Below, one piece after another: positions 35,400 to 46,263 of a DNA stretch of 64,000 nt. Location: NCBI RefSeq assembly GCF_024753215.1, contig NZ_JANUGV010000007.1:202511-266510 (forward strand). Reading direction: 5' to 3'. The stretch's first letter is position 1; the number at the start of each line of letters is the position of its first letter. Made by a program: the position numbers and the translations under genes. Below the pieces are notes generated by a model that searched no databases, was not told the origin of the DNA, and was given only the letters and a program-made list of their open reading frames with translations. The DNA comes from Massilia solisilvae. GTDB taxonomy: Bacteria > Pseudomonadota > Gammaproteobacteria > Burkholderiales > Burkholderiaceae_D.

Positions 35400-35903
35400 A
35401 TGACCATCAAGATTGGCGACCGTCTGCCGGAAGGCACCCTGTCCGAATTCATCGAGACCGAAACCGAAGGCTGCAGCCTTGGTCCGAACACCTTCAACGT
35501 GGCCGATCTGGTCAAGGGCAAGAAGATCGTTATCTTCGGCCTGCCGGGCGCCTTCACTCCGACCTGCTCGGCCAAGCACGTGCCGGGCTATGTGCAGCAT
35601 GCGGCCGAACTGAAAGCCAAAGGCGTTGACGAAATCTGGTGCATCTCGGTGAACGACGCGTTCGTGATGGGCGCCTGGGGCCGCGAGCAAAAGGCCACCG
35701 GCATCGTGCGCATGATGGCGGACGGGAACGCGGCATTTTCGAAGGCGCTCGGCCTGGACATGGACGCCTCCAAATTCGGCATGGGCACGCGCTCGCAGCG
35801 CTACTCGATGCTGGTCGAGGACGGCGTGGTCAAGCAGCTGAACGTGGAGCAGGGCGGCTTCGAAGTGTCGAACGCCGAGACCATGCTCAAGCAGCTGGGC
35901 TAA
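35400..35903 (+). CDS. Peroxiredoxin (Prx5/AhpE-like, thiol peroxidase)
   Basis: A 167-residue peroxidase reducing hydrogen peroxide and organic hydroperoxides. The peroxidatic Cys56 lies in PGAFTPTCSAKHVPGY, the Prx5-type active site. Other family features are GVDEIWCISVNDAFVMGAWG and RSQRYSMLVEDGVV. An AAAGGAG site is well placed before the ATG. The reductant is not encoded nearby. GNAT, permease and lpxC genes follow on the same strand. Confidence 0.94.
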   Translation: MTIKIGDRLPEGTLSEFIETETEGCSLGPNTFNVADLVKGKKIVIFGLPGAFTPTCSAKHVPGYVQHAAELKAKGVDEIWCISVNDAFVMGAWGREQKATGIVRMMADGNAAFSKALGLDMDASKFGMGTRSQRYSMLVEDGVVKQLNVEQGGFEVSNAETMLKQLG

Positions 35904-35947
35904 CCACCTGTGGCCGGGCGCGCCCGGCCTTGAACACCTGCTCGACG

Positions 35948-36397
35948 ATGATCATCAACGCCGAAACCCCCAACCAGCCGGAAGTGCTGGCCATGCTCGA
36001 CCGGCTGGACGCCTACTGTGCCAGCCTGTACCCATCCGAGAGCAATCATTTGATGGATGCAGCCTCGCTGATGCAGGGCGACGTCCTGTTCCTCGTTGCG
36101 CGCGACGTCGATGGCGCGGCGGTCGGCTGCGGCGCGCTCGTCAACCGTGACGGCTACGGCGAGATCAAGCGCATGTTCGTGGACGAACAGCGGCGCGGCC
36201 TGGGCACCGGCAAGCAGCTGGTCGAGCAGATTGTGCTGTTCGCATCGATGGCCGGACTGCGCGAGCTCAAGCTCGAAACTGGCATCCACCAGCCCGAGGC
36301 GATCAGGCTCTACGAGCGGTGCGGCTTTGCGCGCTGCGAACCGTTTGGCGACTACGGCCCCGATCCGCTCTCCGTATTCATGGAACGGCGGCTGTGA
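35948..36397 (+). CDS. GNAT family N-acetyltransferase
   Basis: A 149-residue acetyl-CoA-dependent acetyltransferase. The beta-4/alpha-3 pyrophosphate loop is EQRRGLGTGKQLVEQIV, preceded by EIKRMFVD and followed by LKLETGIHQPEAIRLYERCGF, the usual motif B. The substrate is unknown. The ATG at 35948 lacks a clear ribosome site. Its TGA overlaps the next GTG by four bases, so it is coupled to the permease gene. Confidence 0.88.
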   Translation: MIINAETPNQPEVLAMLDRLDAYCASLYPSESNHLMDAASLMQGDVLFLVARDVDGAAVGCGALVNRDGYGEIKRMFVDEQRRGLGTGKQLVEQIVLFASMAGLRELKLETGIHQPEAIRLYERCGFARCEPFGDYGPDPLSVFMERRL

Positions 36398-37275
36398 ACC
36401 GCCGCCAGTCGAACCTGCGCAGCATCTATGCGATGCTGGTCGCAGTTGCCATGTTCTCGGTGATGGACACCACCATGAAGGTGCTGGCCGGGCACTTCCC
36501 CGCCATGCAGGTGGCGGCGCTGCGTTCGATGGCATCGCTGCCGCTGGTGTTCGCCTGGGTCGGCTGGCGCGGCGCGTTCGGTTCGGCCCTGCGCGTGAAC
36601 TGGAAGCTGCAGGTGCTGCGCGCCGGCCTTGGCATCATGATGCTGTCGCTGTTCGCGTTCGGGGTCAGGCAGCTGTCGCTGGCCTCGGCCTATACGATCT
36701 TCTTCATCGGCCCGATCCTGATCACGGCGCTGTCGGTCTTCATCCTCAAGGAGAAGGTCGAGACGGCGCGCTGGGTCGCCATCGGCACCGGCATGATCGG
36801 CGTGCTGGTCGTGCTGCGGCCCGACGGCTCGGGGTTCCTGAGCATCGGCGGGCTGGCCATTCTGGCCGCGGCCGTGATGTACGCGGTGTCCGCGATTGCC
36901 GCGCGCCTGCTCGCGCGCACCGACCGCGCCGAGCACATGATGCTCTGGCTGATGCTCATGATGGCAATCGGCGCTACCGTGCTTGCGGTGCCGGGCTGGA
37001 TTCCGGTCGCGGCCTCGCACCTGCCGGTGCTGTGCACGCTCGCGGTCAGCGGTTTCTTCGCCCAGCTCGCCATCAACGAGGCGTTCAGCCATGGCGAGGC
37101 CTCGGTCGTGGCGCCGTTCGAATATTCGGCGCTGGCCTGGGGCGTGGCGATCGACTGGCTGCTCTGGCACACGCTGCCGGACCGGTACACTTTGACCGGC
37201 GCGGCGATCATCATCGCCAGCGGCCTGTACCTGATTCGCCACGAGCGGGTGCACGCCGAGGCGGAGCATCCATGA
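36394..37275 (+). CDS. DMT-superfamily (EamA) permease
   Basis: A 293-residue inner-membrane transporter with ten predicted helices in two EamA repeats (about 5-135 and 145-285). The first repeat has MFSVMDTTMKVLAGHFPAMQVAALRSM and the second LAILAAAVMYAVSAIAARLLART. The GTG start overlaps the GNAT stop. It is likely a drug/metabolite exporter; the substrate cannot be read. GNAT plus exporter pairs often act on the same small molecule, but that is an inference. Confidence 0.88.
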   Translation: MNRRQSNLRSIYAMLVAVAMFSVMDTTMKVLAGHFPAMQVAALRSMASLPLVFAWVGWRGAFGSALRVNWKLQVLRAGLGIMMLSLFAFGVRQLSLASAYTIFFIGPILITALSVFILKEKVETARWVAIGTGMIGVLVVLRPDGSGFLSIGGLAILAAAVMYAVSAIAARLLARTDRAEHMMLWLMLMMAIGATVLAVPGWIPVAASHLPVLCTLAVSGFFAQLAINEAFSHGEASVVAPFEYSALAWGVAIDWLLWHTLPDRYTLTGAAIIIASGLYLIRHERVHAEAEHP

Positions 37276-37334
37276 AAAGCGTCGCATCGGCGCTACCGCC
37301 GAGGCCGGGCCGGGCGACATAGCCGACGCTACGA

Positions 37335-37347
37335 TATAATCGGCCAA
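37335..37347 (+). promoter_or_regulatory. TATAAT box directly before lpxC
   Basis: A perfect -10 (37335-37340) lies six bases before the lpxC ATG, so a start site would fall at or within the ATG. No Shine-Dalgarno sequence and no strong -35 element are visible. Confidence 0.5.
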
Positions 37348-38282
37348 TGCTCAAACAACGAACCGTCAAACAGGTAGTGCGCACCACCGGCGTGGGCCTG
37401 CACTCGGGTACCAAGGTCGAGCTGACCTTGCGTCCGGCCGCGGTCGACACCGGCATTGTGTTCCGCCGTGTCGATCTCGACCCGGTGGTCGAATTCCCCG
37501 CCAGTGCCGAAGTGGTCGGCGACACCCGCATGGCCTCGGTCCTGGTCCGGGACGGCGCGCGCGTCTCCACCGTCGAGCACCTGATGTCCGCCTGCGCGGG
37601 CCTTGGCATCGACAACCTGTACGTGGACGTCTCGGCCGAAGAGATCCCGATCATGGACGGTTCGGCCTCCTCGTTCGTCTTCCTGCTGCAGCAGGCCGGC
37701 GTGCAGGAGCAGGCCGCGCCCAAGAAATTCATCCGCGTGCTCAAAGACGTCGAAGTGCGCCAGGGTAGCGGCGCCAACGAGAAGTGGGCGCGCCTGTCGC
37801 CGTACGACGGCTTCAAGCTCGACTTTTTCATCGAATTCAACCATCCGGCGGTGGACGGCACCTCGCAGCGTGCCAGTGTCGATTTCGGCACCGTCTCGTA
37901 CGTGCACGACGTGGCGCGCGCCCGCACCTTCGGCTTCATGCAGGACGTGGAAAGCCTGCGTGGCATGGGCCTGGCCCGCGGCGGCTCGCTCGAGAACGCG
38001 ATCGTCATGGACGAGTACCGCATCCTCAACGCCGACGGCCTGCGCTACGACGACGAGTTCGTGCGCCACAAGATCCTCGACGCGATCGGCGACCTGTACC
38101 TGGTCGGCTATCCGCTGCTGGCCCATTACACCGCGCACAAGTCCGGCCACGCGCTCAACAACGACCTGCTGCGCGCGCTGCTGGCCGACCGCGACGCCTA
38201 CGAAATCGTCTCCTTCGACGCGCCGGGCACGGCGCCGGTGTCCTATGTGCGCCAGATGGCGCGCGAGTGGGCGCTCACCTGA
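37347..38282 (+). CDS. lpxC: UDP-3-O-acyl-N-acetylglucosamine deacetylase
   Basis: The 311-residue zinc deacetylase that commits precursor to lipid A synthesis. Zinc ligands are His78 (STVEHLMSA), His241 and Asp245 (RHKILDAIGD), and the catalytic His lies in KSGHALNND. The N-terminus MLKQRTVKQVVRTTGVGLHSG is typical. The ATG has no ribosome site and follows a TATAAT box by six bases, so the transcript may be leaderless. In many proteobacteria lpxC sits directly after ftsZ; here four genes intervene. Confidence 0.97.
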   Translation: MLKQRTVKQVVRTTGVGLHSGTKVELTLRPAAVDTGIVFRRVDLDPVVEFPASAEVVGDTRMASVLVRDGARVSTVEHLMSACAGLGIDNLYVDVSAEEIPIMDGSASSFVFLLQQAGVQEQAAPKKFIRVLKDVEVRQGSGANEKWARLSPYDGFKLDFFIEFNHPAVDGTSQRASVDFGTVSYVHDVARARTFGFMQDVESLRGMGLARGGSLENAIVMDEYRILNADGLRYDDEFVRHKILDAIGDLYLVGYPLLAHYTAHKSGHALNNDLLRALLADRDAYEIVSFDAPGTAPVSYVRQMAREWALT

Positions 38283-38294
38283 GCGCGGCTTCGC

Positions 38295-38390
38295 GTAGGG
38301 TGGGCAGATTTCTGCCCACGCGTCCAAACAGTGCGAGCGTCAACGCGGCGTGACGTCGAACGCGTGGGCAGGAAACCTGCCCACCCTACG
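38295..38390. repeat. Family A palindromic repeat pair (convergent junction)
   Basis: Forward unit GTAGGGTGGGCAG, ATTT, CTGCCCACGCGTCCA from 38295 and inverted unit TCGAACGCGTGGGCAGG to CCACCCTACG ending at 38390. It lies between lpxC and the convergent dciA-like gene, four bases from the latter's stop. Confidence 0.88.
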
Positions 38391-38393
38391 AAA

Positions 38394-38894
38394 TCATCCC
38401 TGCTGTTTGCGCTTGGCCGCCAGCGACCTGATCGCCGCGATCAGGTCCGCATTCTGCGCCGTCTGCGGCAGCGCATCGCCCAGATCCTCGAACGCCTGCA
38501 CCGCCGTCGGCGGCAGTTCGAGCGTGCGCATCTTCATCTGTTCCGGAACCGGCCGCGTGACCTGAACCTTGAGCTTGATCGAGTCCACTTGCCAGCCGCG
38601 CTGCTGCAGCCCGTTCTGCAGCTTGAGCGTCTGCTGCTTGAGCCTCGCCGCCAGCGCCGAACTGGGCACGGCCAGCACCAGCGCGCCCTCCTGGAACGAG
38701 AGCACGTCGCACGCCGAGAACATCGCCGGCAGCAGGGCCGCGCAGTCGCTCTGCAGGCGCGCCATGCGCATGGCGGCAGGCAGCAGGGCCGCCATCCTGT
38801 CGTTCGCACGCAGGAACTCGGTGGCGCCGAAGGATGTCTTGTGGGTCCGGGTGCCGTAAATGTGGACCGGACGGGCATTGTGGGAGAACTGCAT
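38394..38894 (-). CDS. dciA: DciA-like replicative helicase loader (DUF721)
   Basis: A 166-residue protein. The DUF721 core (ACDVLSFQEGALVLAVPSSALAARLKQQTLKLQNGL) is present at about 60-100, with a Pro/Thr linker and a basic helical tail. In bacteria lacking DnaC, DciA loads the DnaB helicase; the gene's usual place beside secA in betaproteobacteria supports the call. The start signal (GACGGG) is modest. It diverges from secA with a 218-base gap. Confidence 0.8.
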   Translation of the reverse strand: MQFSHNARPVHIYGTRTHKTSFGATEFLRANDRMAALLPAAMRMARLQSDCAALLPAMFSACDVLSFQEGALVLAVPSSALAARLKQQTLKLQNGLQQRGWQVDSIKLKVQVTRPVPEQMKMRTLELPPTAVQAFEDLGDALPQTAQNADLIAAIRSLAAKRKQQG

Positions 38895-39112
38895 CCCGTC
38901 AACATACCACAGCCGGGACCGTCTGGCAGCACCGGCTGGCAGGACAGTTCAGTTTGATAACTTTCTTTGACCCCAAGTACTTGTTATCCCGGCTGTAGCC
39001 CCCAAGTGTGGCGACGCCGCATGCTAAAATCAACGGTTTGCGGCCACAGGCGGTCTTCGAGTGATATCATTTTGATATCTATCCCGGCGCGTATTTTTGA
39101 AGAATTCCAAGC

Positions 39113-41890
<2,778 letters not shown>

Positions 41891-41910
41891 TCCGCCAGCT
41901 GGGCAAAGTA

Positions 41911-41940
41911 AAAACGGCAGGTTGCACCTGCCGTTTTTTT
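41911..41940 (+). terminator. Intrinsic terminator after secA
   Basis: Perfect 12-bp stem (AAAACGGCAGGT with ACCTGCCGTTTT, loop TGC) ending in a run of seven T at 41934-41940. A-rich on its 5' side, so it can also stop the convergent tyrosinase transcript. Confidence 0.95.
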
Positions 41941-41956
41941 CGGCTTCGGTGAAAAC

Positions 41957-41990
41957 GCAGGGTGGGCAGGTCTCCCTGCCCACGCGTTCA
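41957..41990 (+). repeat. Family A palindromic repeat, single unit
   Basis: GCAGGGTGGGCAGG, TCT, CCCTGCCCACGCGTTCAG. One unit only, between the secA terminator and the tyrosinase stop. Confidence 0.85.
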
Positions 41991-42029
41991 GTCAGTGCGG
42001 CCGCGATACTGTATCGTGCGTGGCCACGG

Positions 42030-43703
42030 TCAGTACACCTCGACGTTCACCGCCAACAGCTCCACGGCGCCCCCATGGCCCATGCCGTCGTGCGCCGCAT
42101 GCATCGGCACAACGCGCAACCGCACGTTGCCGTCCGCTGCCACCTGGCCGAGCTTCTGCCCGAGAGGTATCACGTAGGACAGCGCCGCACCGTGTGCGTG
42201 GTGGCCGAACATGGCGATCGCGCCCACGTAGAACGGGCTGGCCGCATCCACCTGTGACAGGTCGTCCGGACCGTTGACGACGATGACATAGTCGTTGTGT
42301 TCCGAATGCGGGAAGTTCAGCGTCAGGTTCGCGACCAGTACGCTGCCCGCAGCTGTGGCCTGCTCGATGGCGCCGGCCGGGAGCTGCACAAGACCACTGG
42401 CCGCCTGTCCACCCCGGCCGAGCCGGTCGACGACTTTGCCGCTGAACACGCGCCGCGCTGCCAGCCGGCCTTTCGGCTTGCCCTTCGCTTGCGCGACCAC
42501 ATCCTCGCCCGACCCGGGCTCATAGTCGTAGTGGAAGGCCGCCATCGCCTCGTAGTCGCCGCCGCGCGTCTTCGCCACCGGCGCGCCCGTGCTGTCGACG
42601 AAAAACAGCATCGGCTCGCTGGCCCAGCGGTAGTAATCGGTGTTCTTTTCCTCGGGCGATTTCTGGTCGTCCGGCAGGTCGGTCCGCAGTTCCGAGCCGG
42701 CGGGCAATGTCGGCAGGCCAAGCGCTTGCTGCTTGCGCGTCCACACGTCCCACAGGCGGTCCATGTTCCCGTGGTGCAGGAAGAAGATCGGATCGACGGG
42801 CGAGAGCATGTCGGTCATGAAGCCCATCGCATCGACAAAGTTACAGTCGCGCGAGCCCACGCAGCGGTGCACCAGGTTGTGCGGCTGCGCCTCGAGGATG
42901 CCGAAGCCCGCCATCGCGCTGTGATTCGGCGCCTTGAAGCTGCCGAAGGTAGTGAAGTCCTGCGCCGCCAGCGCGGCATGGATGGTGCCGATCGACACCG
43001 CGGCTGCCGTCATCGGCGTAAACTCGGGGTGCTCGCGCCGCAGCCCGCGCGCGCCCGGCTGGTCGTAGAACAGGCGGCCGGACGGATCGGTCACGATGTC
43101 GAACATCAGGTCGGGGTCGAAGCGCATCCGGCGCATCAGTAGCTGGCCGTATTGCGAGCGTTGCTGGAACACGCCGCCGGGCGAGGTCCAGTAGCCGGAG
43201 TTCTCGATCGCACGCTTGAGCCGCGCCTCGAAGTCGGGCGCGGTCGGGATGTAGGCGCTGTGGTTCGGGTCGAGCATGTCGTCGAACATGCCATCCGGGA
43301 CTTTGGGCTCGGCCGTCCAGTCCCAGTACGGCAGCGCGAACTGGGGATCGCCACTCAGCTCGCGGCAGATCTGCTCGAACCAGCCCAGGTAGCCGCGGTG
43401 CCAGGGCAGGAACCACCAGTTGCCGTGCGGGCAGTCCACCGTGTGGATGATGGCGTGGCGATACCAGTTGCGCGGGTCTTCCGGCGGCAGCGCGAGCATG
43501 GCGCGCACGGCTTTCGCATAGCTTTTGAGTATGCGCGGGCCGTGCGGTCCCGACGCGTTGTAGCGGCGGTAGCGCACGCCGTTGGCCACCGACTGGCCCA
43601 GTGAAGAGGCCAGCGGCAGCATGCTGGCGCAAACGGCAATTCCTGTTTTCTTCAGCGCATCACGGCGTGACACGCTGAACGTATTGCTCGGCGGTTTCAT
43701 CAT
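42030..43703 (-). CDS. Tat-exported tyrosinase / polyphenol oxidase
   Basis: A 557-residue type-3 copper enzyme predicted to oxidise phenols, possibly to melanin. The N-terminus SVSRRDALKKTGIAVCASMLPLASSL is a twin-arginine signal. Copper A histidines are His87 (or 83), His93 and His102 in HTVDCPHGNWWFLPWHRGY; Cys91 is placed like the cysteine that forms a thioether in some tyrosinases. Copper B histidines are His275, His279 and His310 (AQPHNLVH, FFLHHGNMDRLWD). The C-terminal 200 residues form a beta-rich shielding-type domain seen in plant-like polyphenol oxidases. GGAGCAACCC precedes the ATG. Gene alone; no caddie protein is beside it. Confidence 0.92.
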   Translation of the reverse strand: MMKPPSNTFSVSRRDALKKTGIAVCASMLPLASSLGQSVANGVRYRRYNASGPHGPRILKSYAKAVRAMLALPPEDPRNWYRHAIIHTVDCPHGNWWFLPWHRGYLGWFEQICRELSGDPQFALPYWDWTAEPKVPDGMFDDMLDPNHSAYIPTAPDFEARLKRAIENSGYWTSPGGVFQQRSQYGQLLMRRMRFDPDLMFDIVTDPSGRLFYDQPGARGLRREHPEFTPMTAAAVSIGTIHAALAAQDFTTFGSFKAPNHSAMAGFGILEAQPHNLVHRCVGSRDCNFVDAMGFMTDMLSPVDPIFFLHHGNMDRLWDVWTRKQQALGLPTLPAGSELRTDLPDDQKSPEEKNTDYYRWASEPMLFFVDSTGAPVAKTRGGDYEAMAAFHYDYEPGSGEDVVAQAKGKPKGRLAARRVFSGKVVDRLGRGGQAASGLVQLPAGAIEQATAAGSVLVANLTLNFPHSEHNDYVIVVNGPDDLSQVDAASPFYVGAIAMFGHHAHGAALSYVIPLGQKLGQVAADGNVRLRVVPMHAAHDGMGHGGAVELLAVNVEVY

Positions 43704-44043
43704 GGGTTGCTCCGTTTGAGTGCAGGGCTTGATACGAGCTCAGCCTAGCGTGCGCGGACGCGCGGTCCGTGCCAAAGCTCAAACGGTCACATCAGCGAAG
43801 CCAAGGTTTCGCGTCAATTGCCAATCGAAAAGGGAAATGACTTTCCGGCGAAAAACGAGCACTGGCCGGAAAGCGTTCATAGCGCCGAGCGCCCCTCAGC
43901 TTTTCGTCATGCAACATCGTGGCGGACCGCCCAAACAATCCTAGCTTCCATTTTCAACGGTCGGCCTAGCGAATGTTCTTATTGCAATCCGTCGACTACA
44001 ATTCTCCGATTCAATAGCTGACTATTTTTAATGGGATCAATTT
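43704..44043. other. Intergenic region upstream of tyrosinase and the beta-helix protein
   Basis: No convincing gene. It contains a perfect 9-bp inverted repeat (see 43841-43873) and a TACAAT at 43997-44002 that could be a -10 for the plus-strand gene, with a poor -35. Base composition shifts here from very GC-rich to A/T-richer, continuing into the next gene. Confidence 0.5.
43841..43873. repeat. Perfect 9-bp inverted repeat
   Basis: CTTTCCGGC (43841-43849) and GCCGGAAAG (43865-43873) with a 15-base spacer, about 140 bases upstream of the tyrosinase start. Could be an operator or hairpin; no T-run follows. Confidence 0.5.
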
Positions 44044-46221
44044 ATGCGCAACGGAGGAAGTCGTGGGGGTGCGGCGGATGCGCGTAGGCGTCTGAAGGAT
44101 CTCGAGCCGCTGTCAGAGAAGGAAGCGGAGCTTCTGTCTTCCTGGACGCTCGGATCACCCGTTCCAACAGGGCAGGTACGCCCGGACGCTCCGTCACCCG
44201 CCAACATTGTTCGTGCAAATTTCGTTCGGTTCCTGCTACTGGGAGGGATCGATAGCGCGATTAAAGGAAGCGTATTTGAGCTTACTGGTGCTTGGGTCGA
44301 CGAGGAACTAAAGTTGGCGTCCGCTCACATCGAGTCTACCCTGAAGTTCATCAACTGCACCTTTGCGCAGGCGATCAATTTCGCGGATACGAATATTCGT
44401 GGCAGCGTGGTCTTCAAAGGTTGCAAGGCGCCGGGACTTGACGCACAAAGGATCTCTTGCACAGGGGACTTGTGGCTGCGCGAAATGCAGGGTTGCAGGC
44501 ATTTGTTTTTGCGAGGCGCCCGGATCGGCGGGGACATTAATTGCAACGGATCGAGCGTCTCGGACATCCGCGCAGAGAACGCGATCGTTGGAGGCGGCGT
44601 CTTTCTCGCGGGCGGGTTTGAGGCTTCTTTAGCTGTATTCAGCGGTGCCAAGATAGAAGGATCATTGTTCTGCAATGGTGCTCGCTTTCCTGGCCGTGAC
44701 GGACGCGCCATCCAGGCGCATGGTGCCACCATCGGAGGTGATATCTTTATAGGCGACGGCTGTTCAGCAGGAGGCTCCATTAACTTCTCCGCTGTCAGGC
44801 TTGGCGGGAATTTGGATGCGGATAAATTGGTGCTCACAAGCTCGAAGGAGTTTGCACTGAGCGCTGAAGGCATAACAATTGGGGGCGGCTTCACCTGCCG
44901 TGAGTCGGAAATTAACGGGACAGTGCGCTTGACGAGCGCGCACATTACCGGCACGCTTAACTTCAATGGAAGCAAGCTGACCGGTGAGCACGGTGATGCG
45001 TTTTCGGCGGACAGATCGGTGATTGGAGGAACGGTTTTTCTTTCCAAGGGGTTCTCCGCGTCCGGGAAGACTCGCATCGTCGGCGCGCACATCGCCGGAA
45101 ATCTGTCGCTCAAGGGAGCAAGCCTATGCGTTGGGGCAGGAGCGTCGTTCGCTGGTGATCGCGCATGTGTTGATGGCAACGTATATTTGTCCGAGGGGTT
45201 TGCCTCGGTTGGTGAAATTCGATTGCTTGGCATGCGTATCGGTGGGAGCCTCAGTTGTGCCGATTCGACCTACGAAAATCCAAACGGGGTGGCGGTCTTA
45301 GCCGATGCGCTGGTGGTCGAGAAGAGTTTCTTCTTTCGGAGGATGCGCAAGCCAGTGGATGGCGTGATCCTGACGGGCGCTAAGGTCGGCATACTTGTTG
45401 ACGATGAGATTAGCTGGGGCGGGGGATTGATCCTTGACGGCTTTACCTACGGGAGTATCGCGGCCGCTCCAGTCGATGCGGCAGCGCGACTGCGGTGGTT
45501 GGACAAACAAAGGGCCGACCACTCCGGTCTTGAATCCGTTAAAGACGGCTTTAAGCCTCAACCGTGGAGGCAATTGCGCCAAGTTCTGCGACAGATGGGG
45601 CATTTCGAGGATGCACGGGAGATATCTATCGCGTACGAAGAGCGGTTACGCTTTGCAGGTTTGATCGGGCAATCCCCCGCTCACCGAAATCCTGTTAGCA
45701 AAGAGATTTCCCGTGCGGCGTCGCGGGCAGCCCATTACATTTTCGGTGCGTTGATCGGCTACGGTTACAGACCTCTCCGGCTGGTAAGCTGGTGTGTCCT
45801 CGTATGGTTGGTTTGCGCGGCGCTCTACTGGGTTGCTGCACTTCAGGGCGTCATGGCGCCATCGAACCCGCTTGTCTTCCAGAATGAGAAGTATCAGGAC
45901 TGCGCGACTGATCGAGTCATCAATAAAACCGTAATCCCGGCAAACTGGTATCTCTGCGATCAATTACCCGAAGAATACACAGGCTTCAGCCCATTAGCTT
46001 ATTCCCTGGATCTCATCCTTCCCCTTGTGGACCTTCAGCAGGAACGGGACTGGGCGCCAAAGGTCCCTACCCCGAGCGAGAGCTGGTGGAAGGAACTGAC
46101 GGCGCTTAGCCTTAAACACATCGTCCGCCTTGTTGTTTGGATCGAGATACTCTTCGGGTGGATGGCCAGCTTGCTCTTGGTTGCAGTTGTATCAGGGTTA
46201 ACGAAGCGCGTTGAGGACTAA
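44044..46221 (+). CDS. Beta-helix repeat protein with C-terminal membrane segments, unknown
   Basis: A 725-residue protein. About 1-80 is a charged N-terminal region. From about 85 to 470 it is a right-handed beta-helix-like solenoid. Five tandem units of 48-49 residues run from about 202 to 446, each with two half-repeats of the form AxIxGxLxxxGxxx and IGGxVFLxxGFxAxGxxxxxG. A helical linker (about 475-565) leads to a membrane segment at about 580-602, an exposed loop with three cysteines, the motif YSLDLILPLVDLQQERDW, and a final hydrophobic segment at about 690-715. Some pentapeptide-like repeat membrane proteins share this C-terminal plan, but no function is known to me. The gene is visibly less GC-rich than its neighbours, the start lacks a ribosome site, and it sits alone, which suggests transfer. 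Confidence 0.75.
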   Translation: MRNGGSRGGAADARRRLKDLEPLSEKEAELLSSWTLGSPVPTGQVRPDAPSPANIVRANFVRFLLLGGIDSAIKGSVFELTGAWVDEELKLASAHIESTLKFINCTFAQAINFADTNIRGSVVFKGCKAPGLDAQRISCTGDLWLREMQGCRHLFLRGARIGGDINCNGSSVSDIRAENAIVGGGVFLAGGFEASLAVFSGAKIEGSLFCNGARFPGRDGRAIQAHGATIGGDIFIGDGCSAGGSINFSAVRLGGNLDADKLVLTSSKEFALSAEGITIGGGFTCRESEINGTVRLTSAHITGTLNFNGSKLTGEHGDAFSADRSVIGGTVFLSKGFSASGKTRIVGAHIAGNLSLKGASLCVGAGASFAGDRACVDGNVYLSEGFASVGEIRLLGMRIGGSLSCADSTYENPNGVAVLADALVVEKSFFFRRMRKPVDGVILTGAKVGILVDDEISWGGGLILDGFTYGSIAAAPVDAAARLRWLDKQRADHSGLESVKDGFKPQPWRQLRQVLRQMGHFEDAREISIAYEERLRFAGLIGQSPAHRNPVSKEISRAASRAAHYIFGALIGYGYRPLRLVSWCVLVWLVCAALYWVAALQGVMAPSNPLVFQNEKYQDCATDRVINKTVIPANWYLCDQLPEEYTGFSPLAYSLDLILPLVDLQQERDWAPKVPTPSESWWKELTALSLKHIVRLVVWIEILFGWMASLLLVAVVSGLTKRVED

Positions 46222-46263
46222 TTTTAAGAGTGCCAGAGATTGCCGCGAAAGACCTGGCGCCCG

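Noticed and set aside
38895..39112. A SecM-like arrest peptide gene before secA
   Set aside because: No short frame with a signal peptide and arrest-type C-terminus lies in the gap; the upstream gene is dciA on the opposite strand.
43720..43944. A 74-codon plus-strand frame upstream of the beta-helix gene
   Set aside because: No ribosome site, no recognisable motif, and it lies in the tyrosinase upstream region.
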